A stretch of DNA of 31,331 nucleotides from CAG-390 sp045543615 (GTDB taxonomy: Bacteria > Bacillota > Clostridia > Oscillospirales > CAG-272), in NCBI GenBank assembly GCA_045543615.1, contig JAZPXL010000004.1:1-31331 (forward strand). The letters are read 5' to 3'. Below the pieces are notes generated by a model. That model searched no databases. It saw nothing but the letters and a program-made list of their open reading frames with translations, and was not told the DNA's origin. Of this stretch, positions 8,492 to 15,905 are shown in pieces (the first letter of the stretch is position 1; the number at the start of each line of letters is the position of its first letter). Position numbers and translations under genes: made by a program.

Positions 8492-9589
8492 TTATCCAAG
8501 CAAAGCTGATGACAGCTCGTCGATAAAGTCACGGATTTTTTTCTTGTTGGGATAGTAGTAAATTCGGTTTGACTCGCGCTTGATGTCAACAAAGCCTGCC
8601 TCAATAAGCATCGACATATGGTGCGATACGGTAGCTGTCGAAATGTCGATGAGGGATGCGATCTGCTGACCGTAACGAGGACTCTCAGCAAGAAGCTTGA
8701 GAATTTCATATTTTCGGTTGTCTCCGAGAGTGCGCAGACTCTTGCAGATCTTGTCGTCCACCGTCGAAACATCCGTGATTTCACGAAGCGGCTCATAGAG
8801 AACACCGACATAGAGGTAGTCGCTGATGCGCTCCGAGGTGTAGCTCATAAGGTATTCAGTGGTGTTGCACAGAGCGATGGAGGGCTGAAGATATATCGCA
8901 TCAGCTGAAGCTGAAAGCTCAGCGGCGTAGTTTTGGGCAATAAATCTTGTGCCGTTTGTCATAAGAGGCTCGCTTGTAGCTGCCAGGAACCAACCGATAT
9001 AGTGCTTTACAATGTCAAATTTGCTTTGATAGAGATCAATGGCAAGAGTCAGAATGTCAGCAAGCTTCTCACGGTACTCCTCGTAATTGTTGTAAAGACG
9101 GCAAAGTGCCCACTTCTCGTCATCGGGAACGGGCATTTTTTCAATGAATGCAAAAAGCTCGGGGAAGCTCGTTACAACACCCGTGTAGTCCGAGGGCGCA
9201 AATTCAGCAACCAGGAGAGAGGAGAAATTAACGAAGAAGAGAGCTGCAGACTGCGAGCGCAGAGCAGCGAGGTCTGTCTTGGGGTCAGGCTCGGGACGAC
9301 GACAGAGATCGTGGATAATGTAGTACGCAAAACATCCCTTCATCGAGGAATGGCGTCCGAAAAGAAAGTCGAGAAGCTCGCCATCAGTCTCTGCCTCAAC
9401 TCCGTCACAGACAAATTCGGACAGCTCGATGATGGCATCGAAACAGCTGTTGAGTACATTTTCATCAATGGCAAATTTCTTGTGGATCGCACTCTTCAGC
9501 TCACGGCAGGAATTGTTGTTGCGGTTGTTGAAGAGAAGCGTAGCCGTCTCAAAAATCAGGTTAGGATCACGAAGAAGGAAAGCATCCAT
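8492..9589 (-). CDS. ArsR-type winged-helix regulator with long N-terminal domain
   Basis: A 365-residue protein whose last 90 residues form an ArsR/SmtB-type winged helix: LRTLGDNRKYEILKLLAE, then a recognition helix around ISTATVSHHMSMLIEAGFV, then the wing KRESNRIYYY. The first 270 residues are helical and not recognised; they are far longer than in a metal-sensing ArsR protein and may bind a ligand or drive oligomerisation. No cysteine pair for metal binding is seen beside the helix. ATG at 9589 with AAAGGAG upstream. It is first in an operon with the HAD phosphatase and GH123 genes. Its leader carries three tandem 10-mers that could be its own binding site. Confidence 0.83.
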   Translation of the reverse strand: MDAFLLRDPNLIFETATLLFNNRNNNSCRELKSAIHKKFAIDENVLNSCFDAIIELSEFVCDGVEAETDGELLDFLFGRHSSMKGCFAYYIIHDLCRRPEPDPKTDLAALRSQSAALFFVNFSSLLVAEFAPSDYTGVVTSFPELFAFIEKMPVPDDEKWALCRLYNNYEEYREKLADILTLAIDLYQSKFDIVKHYIGWFLAATSEPLMTNGTRFIAQNYAAELSASADAIYLQPSIALCNTTEYLMSYTSERISDYLYVGVLYEPLREITDVSTVDDKICKSLRTLGDNRKYEILKLLAESPRYGQQIASLIDISTATVSHHMSMLIEAGFVDIKRESNRIYYYPNKKKIRDFIDELSSALLG

Positions 9590-9714
9590 CTCAAAAACTC
9601 CTTTATTTTAGAGGAAAAATTTTGCAAGTCAAAAAGAGAAAAATTTCATAACGCCTGTCTCCCGCAACTCGCACAAACGATTTGTAACAAGCGCACGCAA
9701 GGTCTGAGCGATCA

Positions 9715-9744
9715 ACTCGATTAAACTCGATTAAACTCGATTAA
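9715..9744. repeat. Three perfect tandem copies of ACTCGATTAA
   Basis: Copies at 9715-9724, 9725-9734 and 9735-9744. The 10-bp period places each copy on the same face of the helix. They lie between the promoter at 9808-9836 and the regulator start at 9589, inside the transcribed leader. Their position suggests a repressor or activator site, but this is inference. Confidence 0.85.
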
Positions 9745-9807
9745 AAAAGAAACGATCACACAGATAGAGAGAAGGTATTAAATAATAATGAAACTATTCC
9801 ATTTAGA

Positions 9808-9836
9808 AATATATCATATAAATCAAGATTTGTCAA
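9808..9836 (-). promoter_or_regulatory. Promoter for the ArsR-HAD-GH123 operon
   Basis: Minus strand TTGACA (9831-9836), 17-bp spacer, TATATT (9808-9813). Transcription from here gives a leader of roughly 210 nt containing the triple repeat. Confidence 0.75.
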
Positions 9837-10236
9837 GTGCTTTTTTAAAATATTTATCAAACATTCGATATCATAATATTAATATTATTAGACGATAATA
9901 GAACTACAATTAACTTAAACATAAACAAATAGATAGTAATCTAATAAAATTCGACTAACATTAGAAAGCTGACGAATGCAAAACAAGAAATGCGTCAAAC
10001 TCAAAGTTAAACGCATACGAAAGCTCGGTTTGGATGAATATAAAATTAAAATAGCTTTGAGTGATGTGATGTAAATAAAATGCTCCCGCCTTTTTTGAAC
10101 TTCTGTTTTTTGGAGAGAAGAGAACGCTTAGGAAAGCTTCCCGGTCTTGCGCAAATTTGGGTAGTTTTTAGAAGAAAAATGTGCAGTATTAACAAAACAA
10201 AGTGTAAACATTTTGTAATATTGTATATGCACCATC
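9837..10236. other. AT-rich non-coding spacer with two dyads
   Basis: No credible gene. It contains an interrupted dyad at 9990-10016 (ATGCGT ... ACGCAT, with inner AACT/AGTT). A longer imperfect dyad at 10181-10232 has arms GTGCA / TGCAC and GTATTAACAAAA / TTTTGTAATATT. The second ends just before the typA -35 box, where a regulator could bind. No riboswitch fold that I know is visible. Confidence 0.5.
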
Positions 10237-10265
10237 TTTTCAACGAGAAAAAATTGTGATATAAT
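10237..10265 (+). promoter_or_regulatory. Promoter for typA
   Basis: TTTTCA (10237-10242), 17-bp spacer, TATAAT (10260-10265). A second TATAAT starts at 10265, so the exact start site is uncertain. The leader is about 70 nt. Confidence 0.65.
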
Positions 10266-10340
10266 ATAATGTAATTTTTTTGCAGTCTATTAAATCCATT
10301 TAAAAGGATATTCTAAAATAAGGAAAGTGACGGAAGTTTT

Positions 10341-12185
10341 ATGAGAATCAAAAGAGAAGATCTGCGCAACATTGCTATTATTGCCCACGTTGACCACGGC
10401 AAGACCACACTTGTTGATGAAATGCTCAAGCAGGGTGGTATTTACAGACAGAATCAGGAGACAGTAACCTGTGTTATGGACTCGGGCGACATCGAGCGTG
10501 AGAGAGGTATTACCATTCTTGCCAAGAATACTGCTGTTCATTACAAGGATGTAAAAATCAACATCGTAGATACACCCGGTCACGCAGATTTCGGTGGCGA
10601 GGTTGAGCGTGTACTTAAGATGGTAAATGGTGTTATTCTTCTTGTTGACGCTGCAGAAGGCCCTATGCCCCAGACTCGCTTTGTGCTTCAGCGTGCGCTC
10701 TCGCTTAATCATCCCGTAATTGTTGTTATCAACAAGATCGACAAGCCCGATGCTCGCATAGCAGAGGTTGAGGATGAGGTGCTTGAGCTTCTTATTGATC
10801 TTGATGCAAATGACGAGCAGCTTGATAGCCCTGTTCTCTATTGCTCGGGCAGAGCAGGTACTGCTACAAATGATCCCGAAACAGAGGGTACTGACCTTGC
10901 TCCTCTCTTTGAAACCATCCTTGATTATATTCCTGCACCCGAGGGAGATCCCGACGAAGAGCTTCAGCTCCTCGTTTCCTCCATCGACTACAACGATTAT
11001 GTTGGCAGAATCGGCATAGGACGCATTGAGAGAGGCACTCTCAAGCTCAATAGCGATGTTCTTATTTGTAATTATCACTCCGAAGAGAAGCCAAAGAGAG
11101 TGCGAATTGCGTCCCTCTTCCAGATAGACGGACTTCGCCGTGTGCCTGTTGAGAGCGCACAGATGGGTGATATCGTTGCTTTCTCAGGAGCGGGCGATAT
11201 AAATATAGGCGATACTGTAACATCTCTCGTTGCTCCCGAGCCTCTCGAATTTGTTAAGGTCAGCGAGCCTACAATAGAGATGACATTTTCGGTAAACGAT
11301 AGCCCCTTTGCCGGCCGTGAGGGTAAGTTTGTTACCTCCCGTCAGATCCGTGAGAGACTTTACCGTGAGCTCCTCAAGGACGTTTCGCTCAGAGTAAGCG
11401 ACGGAGAGACAACCGACGAGTTCCTTGTAGCAGGCCGTGGCGAGATGCATCTCTCCATTCTGCTTGAAACAATGCGCCGTGAGGGCTATGAGATCTGCTG
11501 TTCAACTCCCCGTGTACTCTTCCGTGAGATAGATGGTGTTAAATGCGAGCCTATCGAAAGGCTCACGGTTGATGTTCCTGAGCAGTATATGGGAGCAGTT
11601 ATTGAGAAGCTCGGTCAGAGAAAGGGCGAGCTGCTTGAGATGCACCAGATAGGCTCAAGAATGAGACTTGAATATCTCATTCCCACACGTTGCCTGTTCG
11701 GTTACCGTACAAAGTTTATGACGGACACACACGGCGAGGGCATTCTCAACACGATTTTTGACGGCTATACACCCTACAAGGGCGAAATCCCGATGAGATT
11801 TACAGGCTCACTTGTCGCAAGCGAGACGGGCGAGACAACAACATACGGCATTTATAACTGCCAGGACAGAGGAAGAATGTTCATCTCTCCCGGTATGCCT
11901 GTTTATGAGGGTCAGGTTGTCGGCGAATGTCCCAAGATGGAGGACATCCAGCTCAACCCCTGCAAGAGAAAGCAGCTTACAGCTATCCGTTCATCAGGTG
12001 CTGACGAGAAGCTTCTTCTAACGCCCCCCGTAATCTTCAGCCTTGAGGAAGCAATAGAGTTTATAGGCGACGACGAGCTTATAGAGGCAACCCCCAAGTC
12101 CATCAGAATCCGCAAGCGCATACTCAATACCGAGAACAGACTCAAGGCGCAGAGCCGAATCAAAAAAGGCCTCGGCGGAAACTGA
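10341..12185 (+). CDS. typA: Translational GTPase TypA/BipA
   Basis: TypA (BipA) is a ribosome-binding GTPase of the EF-G/LepA superfamily that supports 50S assembly and growth under stress or low temperature. The protein has 614 residues, normal for the family. The G domain shows AHVDHGKTT (15-23), the switch region GDIERERGITI, DTPGHADFGGE and NKIDKPDA. Domains II, III and V and the BipA-specific C-terminal domain follow, ending in the usual basic tail. ATG at 10341 has CGGAAG upstream. The gene is transcribed alone and closed by the hairpin at 12226. It is the second EF-G-like accessory GTPase in the window after lepA. Confidence 0.97.
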   Translation: MRIKREDLRNIAIIAHVDHGKTTLVDEMLKQGGIYRQNQETVTCVMDSGDIERERGITILAKNTAVHYKDVKINIVDTPGHADFGGEVERVLKMVNGVILLVDAAEGPMPQTRFVLQRALSLNHPVIVVINKIDKPDARIAEVEDEVLELLIDLDANDEQLDSPVLYCSGRAGTATNDPETEGTDLAPLFETILDYIPAPEGDPDEELQLLVSSIDYNDYVGRIGIGRIERGTLKLNSDVLICNYHSEEKPKRVRIASLFQIDGLRRVPVESAQMGDIVAFSGAGDINIGDTVTSLVAPEPLEFVKVSEPTIEMTFSVNDSPFAGREGKFVTSRQIRERLYRELLKDVSLRVSDGETTDEFLVAGRGEMHLSILLETMRREGYEICCSTPRVLFREIDGVKCEPIERLTVDVPEQYMGAVIEKLGQRKGELLEMHQIGSRMRLEYLIPTRCLFGYRTKFMTDTHGEGILNTIFDGYTPYKGEIPMRFTGSLVASETGETTTYGIYNCQDRGRMFISPGMPVYEGQVVGECPKMEDIQLNPCKRKQLTAIRSSGADEKLLLTPPVIFSLEEAIEFIGDDELIEATPKSIRIRKRILNTENRLKAQSRIKKGLGGN

Positions 12186-12225
12186 TAGTGACTGAGATAC
12201 AGAACTAAAAATCGATGCTAAAAAG

Positions 12226-12259
12226 AAAACCAACGCCAAAAAAACGGCGTTGGTTTTTT
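12226..12259 (+). terminator. Terminator of typA
   Basis: A 12-bp perfect stem AAAACCAACGCC / GGCGTTGGTTTT (12226-12237 and 12246-12257) ends in a T run, about 40 bases after the typA stop. Confidence 0.92.
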
Positions 12260-12289
12260 GATTATGAAAAATGCCCGGGCTGGAAATCC

Positions 12290-12510
12290 CCTTTTGAAGC
12301 GTTTTTTGGTGTTGCACTTGCTTGACAATCCACCAAGGCTATCTTTTAGTCATCGCTTGGGGTATTATGTTTGTGGGCAAGTGAAAAATCGTAGTTTTTC
12401 AACAATCCCTCCGTCACGCCGATGGCGTGCCACCTCCCTTTACACAAGTGAGGCTTTCTTTTAGGTAGCGTTTTGGTGTTCTGTTTATAGGCAAAACCAA
12501 AGGATTTTGC
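12290..12510. repeat. Degenerate intergenic repeat units, likely miniature element remnants
   Basis: Non-coding. Two related blocks can be seen. The fuller one (about 12398-12463) contains CAATCCCTCCGTCACG, the hairpin CACGCC-GAT-GGCGTG (12415-12429), CACCTCCC and TGAGGCTTTCTTTTAG. A shorter version (about 12322-12348) reads CAATCCACCAAGGC ... TCTTTTAG, as if its middle had been deleted. Each is preceded or followed by a variant of AGCGTTTTGGTGTT. From general familiarity, this kind of CCCTCCGTCA...CCACCTCCC hairpin unit recurs in gut Clostridia genomes. No transposase is nearby. Confidence 0.6.
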
Positions 12511-12615
12511 TTTTCCGGACCGGTCGAGACAATTGCTTCGAAAATCGCCGTCCCTACGGGTTTGGGAAATACTTTTTTGTTTCGGCTTTCTGTTGTCTAT
12601 CATTTTAATAAAATC

Positions 12616-12646
12616 ACAAAGGCATTTCCCCGAAATGCCTTTGTTT
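12616..12646. terminator. Hairpin, probable bidirectional terminator
   Basis: 13-bp perfect stem ACAAAGGCATTTC / GAAATGCCTTTGT (12616-12628 and 12632-12644) with a three-base loop. The T run is short on both sides. It may be part of the repeat region rather than tied to one gene. Confidence 0.6.
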
Positions 12647-12675
12647 CCACAATTATTCATTTTTCATTATTCATT

Positions 12676-12717
12676 AAAACACCAAAGCCGTTTCTCTCGA
12701 AACGGCTTTGGTGTTTT
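12676..12717. terminator. 19-bp perfect hairpin, bidirectional terminator
   Basis: AAAACACCAAAGCCGTTTC (12676-12694), loop TCTC, exact complement (12699-12717). Runs of A and T at the stem base allow termination in both directions, so it can stop scfB transcription and any read-through from typA. The sequence before it, ATTATTCATTTTTCATTATTCATT, is a short internal repeat. Confidence 0.8.
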
Positions 12718-12721
12718 CCTT

Positions 12722-12781
12722 TTGCGCCACAGGCGCAACATCATTGGGCGCAAGCCCACATCATTTGCACCACAGGTGCAA
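12722..12781. repeat. Array of three small hairpins with a constant CATCATT spacer
   Basis: Hairpin 1: TTGCGCC-ACA-GGCGCAA (12722-12738). Hairpin 2: TGGGC-GCAA-GCCCA (12745-12758), with a GNRA-type loop. Hairpin 3: TTGCACC-ACA-GGTGCAA (12765-12781). The 7-base CATCATT lies between 1 and 2 and again between 2 and 3, and CATCA follows 3 up to the scfB stop at 12784. The stems differ while pairing is kept, as in palindromic intergenic repeats. Confidence 0.8.
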
Positions 12782-12783
12782 CA

Positions 12784-14226
12784 TCAATGGCACACGCCGC
12801 AGTCCTCGCAGGAGGAGCAATCGGTGGGTGCTTGTGTGGGTGAGGGGAGAGGAGTATCGGAATCGAGTGCCTCATCCACCTTCATCATAATTGCGCATTC
12901 TATGCGCTTTTTAAACAGCTCGCAGCCGTACGAATAAATTCCGTTAACGCTTCCTGTTGCGTGATATGAGTTTGCAGCACAGCCACCGCTGCAATAAAGC
13001 CTTGCCCAACACTCACGGCATTCGGGGCGTGAGTAGGCGTTACAAGAACGAAATTCGTCACGGGCGGCGTCATTGCTTACGCCGTTCCATATATCACCGA
13101 GCTTGTATTTCTCCTCGCCTACAAACTGATGGCAGGGATAGAGATCGCCCCACGGAGTGACGGCCATATATTCAGTACCCGAGCCACAGCCCGAGATGCG
13201 CTTATAAATGCAGGGGCCACCCTCAAGGTCGAGCATATAGTGGTAAAATGTGATAGGCCTGCCCTCCTTGCGTCTCTTTATCATCTCAAGCGCAAGCTTT
13301 TCGTACTGCCCAAAGAGGACGGGAAGATCTTCACGAGTGAGTGCATAGGGGTCACCCTCTGCGCAGACAACTGGCTCCATTGAAAGCTCTGTAAAGCCCT
13401 CGTCAGCCATATGCAGAATATCCTCGCAGAAATCTGTGTTGAAATGCGTATATGTACCTCTTACATAATATGTTCCATTCGTCCTGCGACGAACAAACTC
13501 CTTAAACTTGGGTAGTATGATGTCATAGCTTCCCGCACCCGTGATAGTCTTACGCAGATTATCGTGAACTGCCTTTCTGCCGTCAAGGGATAGCACCACA
13601 TTGTCCATCTCTGCGTTGGCAAAATCAATTACGTCATCATCAACAAGCACGCCGTTTGTTGTGAGTGTGAAACGGAAATGCTTGCCGCTTTCCTCTTCGA
13701 TTGAGCGAGCGTATGCTACGAGCTTTTTCACAACATCAAAATTCATAAGGGGCTCGCCGCCGAAGAAGTCGACCTCAAGATTGTGTCTTGTGCCTGAGTT
13801 TTCAACAAGAAAATCAAGTGCTCTGCGTCCTACCTCAAAGCTCATCAGCGCACGGTTTCCGTGGTATCTACCCTGACTTGCAAAGCAGTATTCGCAGTTG
13901 AGGTTACAGGTGTGTGCGATATGCAGACAGAGTGCCTTTACCACATTTGAATTGTTTTTAAAGCCCTCGGCAAGTGATGCGTAAGGATCGTCTGCAAAAA
14001 GTCTGCCCTCGCTCTTGAGCTCTTCAATATCCGAGATGGTGTCAAGGACGTCATCCATCGTAATGCTATCACCGTATTTTTCTGTGCATATTCGGATAAT
14101 ATCCTCCCTCGGTGTGCTCTCGTACATACCAATGATATCATACGCAAGCTCGTCCACCTCGTGAACAGAACCACTTCCTGCATCAAGGACGATGTTGTAT
14201 CCGTTTAATTTATACTGATGTATCAT
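12784..14226 (-). CDS. scfB: SCIFF ranthipeptide radical SAM maturase
   Basis: Radical SAM/SPASM enzyme that forms thioether cross-links from cysteine sulfur to another residue in the SCIFF peptide. The first 95 residues match the SCIFF maturase start (MIHQYKLNGYNIVLDAGSGSVH) and probably bind the precursor. The SAM cluster ligands are Cys107, Cys111 and Cys114 (CNLNCEYC), with GGEP at 156-159. The SPASM region supplies auxiliary cluster cysteines at 339, 347, 365, 395, 403, 406, 412, 416 and 435. Unusually, the protein ends with a Pro-rich linker and CSSCEDCGVCH (Cys470, 473, 476, 479). ATG at 14226 is preceded by AGGAAG. The SCIFF peptide gene lies 78 bp upstream in the same direction. Confidence 0.95.
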   Translation of the reverse strand: MIHQYKLNGYNIVLDAGSGSVHEVDELAYDIIGMYESTPREDIIRICTEKYGDSITMDDVLDTISDIEELKSEGRLFADDPYASLAEGFKNNSNVVKALCLHIAHTCNLNCEYCFASQGRYHGNRALMSFEVGRRALDFLVENSGTRHNLEVDFFGGEPLMNFDVVKKLVAYARSIEEESGKHFRFTLTTNGVLVDDDVIDFANAEMDNVVLSLDGRKAVHDNLRKTITGAGSYDIILPKFKEFVRRRTNGTYYVRGTYTHFNTDFCEDILHMADEGFTELSMEPVVCAEGDPYALTREDLPVLFGQYEKLALEMIKRRKEGRPITFYHYMLDLEGGPCIYKRISGCGSGTEYMAVTPWGDLYPCHQFVGEEKYKLGDIWNGVSNDAARDEFRSCNAYSRPECRECWARLYCSGGCAANSYHATGSVNGIYSYGCELFKKRIECAIMMKVDEALDSDTPLPSPTQAPTDCSSCEDCGVCH

Positions 14227-14255
14227 TTCTTTTTCTTCCTAAAACAAAGCATTAT

Positions 14256-14289
14256 AAATGCCGCTTGCTCGATAGAGTAAGCGGCATTT
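14256..14289 (-). terminator. Hairpin between scfA and scfB, likely attenuator
   Basis: The stem AAATGCCGCTTGCTC / GAGTAAGCGGCATTT with loop GATA has 15 pairs including one G-T wobble. It starts just after the scfA stop. The following minus-strand sequence is only moderately T-rich, so it should terminate partially or stabilise the scfA 3' end. It would favour excess peptide over enzyme. Confidence 0.75.
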
Positions 14290-14304
14290 GTTAGTTGAGG
14301 GCAA

Positions 14305-14457
14305 TTAATTGCTCTTTGCAACCTTTTCGCAAGCCTGGTTAGCTACGCCGCAAGAGGTCTTGCAAGCAGACTGGCAGGAGGTCTGGCATTCGCCGCATCC
14401 ACCGTTCTTAACGGAAGCCTTGAGGTTACGGGTGTTGATTGTACGAATTCTCTTCAT
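14305..14457 (-). CDS. scfA: Six-cysteine ranthipeptide SCIFF precursor
   Basis: A 50-residue peptide starting MKRIRTINTRNLKASVKNGG, with Cys at 21, 24, 28, 32, 36 and 43. This is the SCIFF pattern (six cysteines in forty-five residues): a basic, conserved leader followed by a Cys/Ser/Thr-rich core. The product is cross-linked by ScfB. SCIFF is nearly universal in Clostridia, and in some species ranthipeptides have been linked to quorum-dependent control; its role here is unknown. ATG at 14457 follows AAAGGTG at a good distance. The gene has a strong promoter of its own and is followed by a hairpin before scfB. It was found by reading the sequence and is shorter than usual gene-length cutoffs. 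Confidence 0.95.
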   Translation of the reverse strand: MKRIRTINTRNLKASVKNGGCGECQTSCQSACKTSCGVANQACEKVAKSN

Positions 14458-14495
14458 TGTTGGTTTCACCTTTCAGAAGTTTTATAACATTATAC

Positions 14496-14524
14496 AGTAT
14501 AATTGATTTTTCTTGATTTGTCAA
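14496..14524 (-). promoter_or_regulatory. Promoter for scfA-scfB
   Basis: Minus strand TTGACA (14519-14524), 17-bp spacer, TATACT (14496-14501). The -35 box overlaps the stop codon of the upstream decarboxylase gene. Confidence 0.8.
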
Positions 14525-15897
14525 GGGGTTTTTACTTTTTTTAGTGAAATACCGCTTTTTTTCAGTCTGTCCATAAGGGATATTATCTCATCCGTCAGCT
14601 TTTCGCCCGGAACTACGAGTGGTACACCCGGCGGATACGCCCAGATATATGAGTGGCTGACCGTCCCTACCCGACACTCACGGTCATCGTCCTCGTCTTC
14701 GGTGGTATCAAACACAGCATCGTATAACTCCATTTGCTTTGGTGGCAGAGTGCTGATAAACGTTGGGCTTTGTGCGCTCTCTGTCCTCTCGAGAGTGCTG
14801 TCTATCGAGAGAAGAGCGTCGCTCACAGCTACCAAAGCTTCTTTTTTGTCAGCTATGGACGTCATAAGCAGTACATAGTTCAGATGCGCCATCTCGCATT
14901 CGATCGCGTACTCATCACGAAGTATTCGGGAAAGCTCTTTTCCACTTATTTTCGTGTTCTTCGTACTGATGACAAGCTTACCTATGTCGAGTGTGCGAAT
15001 CAGGGAGAGAGAGGTGAGTGAGGAAAGTCGGGAATAGAGAAGCTCAAGGTTTTTTGCATACTCATCAAACAGAGCTGCGCCGTCCCTCTCAAGAAGCTCC
15101 AACATAGAGGCGATTGAGGATAGAAGCACATAGGACGGACTGCTTGTCTCAAATACCGACAGGTTTCTCCCCATCGTGCGAGCGTGCTTTGGATTGTAGA
15201 CAAGTGCCACGGCACAGCTTGTCAGCGAGGGAAGAGTCTTGTGCAGACTGGTTACTGCAATATCTGCACTCGTCGGAAACGGTGGCAGGGACGGATGCAT
15301 TCCGAAATGCGCACCGTGTGCCGCATCGACAAAGAGGGACGCACCGTGACGGTGACAAACCTCTGCAATAGAGTCTATATCACTCACCACACCCTCGTAT
15401 GTGGGCGAGGTTATGATGACGCACACAGCGTCGGGCGCACGCAAGAACGCCTCCTCGACATCACGAGGCGTGATGGGGTCACAAATTCCACTCTCGAGTG
15501 AGATGTCCGGCAGTATGTACTCTGCACGAAGACGGCAAAGCTCAATTGCGTGGTAGACTGATTTGTGTGAATTTCTTGCAACGATTATTCTGTCATATGG
15601 ACGGCACAGCGTGCGTATTGCGGCAAGAATGCCACAGCTTGAGCCACCGACAAGTGGATATGCACAATCAGCTCCATAGAGCGAGGACAGCGAGAGGGCG
15701 AGTGTGGAGATTATCCCACCGTCCTCCATTGAGTGAAGATCATCACTTCCATCAACCTCGGTGAAGTCTATTTCATACGGCAGCGCATCGCCAAGCAGCT
15801 CTGTGTTGCGCTTGTGTCCCGGCATATGCATAGGTATGCGCTTACTCCCAAGCTTGAGTAGATGGGAGGCAAACGCCGAGGAGTATTTCTTTTCCAT
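14521..15897 (-). CDS. Orn/Lys/Arg decarboxylase family PLP enzyme
   Basis: A 458-residue fold-type I PLP enzyme of the Orn/Lys/Arg decarboxylase major-domain family, close in size to Bacillus YaaO/SpeA-type proteins. MPGHKRN (25-31) is the family signature near the N-terminus. GGSSCG (84-89) and NSHKS lie in the cofactor site, DAAHGAHFG has Asp191 for the pyridine nitrogen, and SLHKT places the Schiff-base lysine at Lys220. The likely reaction is decarboxylation of lysine, arginine or ornithine to a diamine, but the substrate cannot be chosen from sequence. The start ATG lies 8 bp after the murQ stop and lacks a clear ribosome site, so translation may depend on coupling to murQ. It is the last gene of a five-gene operon. 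Confidence 0.88.
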   Translation of the reverse strand: MEKKYSSAFASHLLKLGSKRIPMHMPGHKRNTELLGDALPYEIDFTEVDGSDDLHSMEDGGIISTLALSLSSLYGADCAYPLVGGSSCGILAAIRTLCRPYDRIIVARNSHKSVYHAIELCRLRAEYILPDISLESGICDPITPRDVEEAFLRAPDAVCVIITSPTYEGVVSDIDSIAEVCHRHGASLFVDAAHGAHFGMHPSLPPFPTSADIAVTSLHKTLPSLTSCAVALVYNPKHARTMGRNLSVFETSSPSYVLLSSIASMLELLERDGAALFDEYAKNLELLYSRLSSLTSLSLIRTLDIGKLVISTKNTKISGKELSRILRDEYAIECEMAHLNYVLLMTSIADKKEALVAVSDALLSIDSTLERTESAQSPTFISTLPPKQMELYDAVFDTTEDEDDDRECRVGTVSHSYIWAYPPGVPLVVPGEKLTDEIISLMDRLKKSGISLKKVKTP

Positions 15898-15905
15898 TAT
15901 ATTTG

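Noticed and set aside
8933..9724. 263-codon open frame on the plus strand
   Set aside because: Antisense to the ArsR-type regulator gene, which has a clear domain, start and ribosome site.
10046..10243. 65-codon minus-strand frame upstream of typA
   Set aside because: Composition follows the AT-rich spacer; no ribosome site and it includes the dyad before the typA promoter.
9776..10340. Replication origin in the AT-rich spacer
   Set aside because: No cluster of DnaA boxes (TTATCCACA or near variants) and no dnaA or dnaN nearby.
10290..11078. 262-codon open frame on the minus strand
   Set aside because: It is antisense to typA, has no ribosome site and no recognisable protein features; a shadow of typA codon use.
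12722..12781. CRISPR-like array
   Set aside because: The regular elements are short hairpins with differing stems and a 7-base constant spacer; there are no direct repeats of 25-40 bases and no cas genes.
12533..12937. Open frames in the typA-scfB spacer on the plus strand
   Set aside because: They run through terminator hairpins and repeats and overlap scfB antisense; no ribosome site or conserved features.
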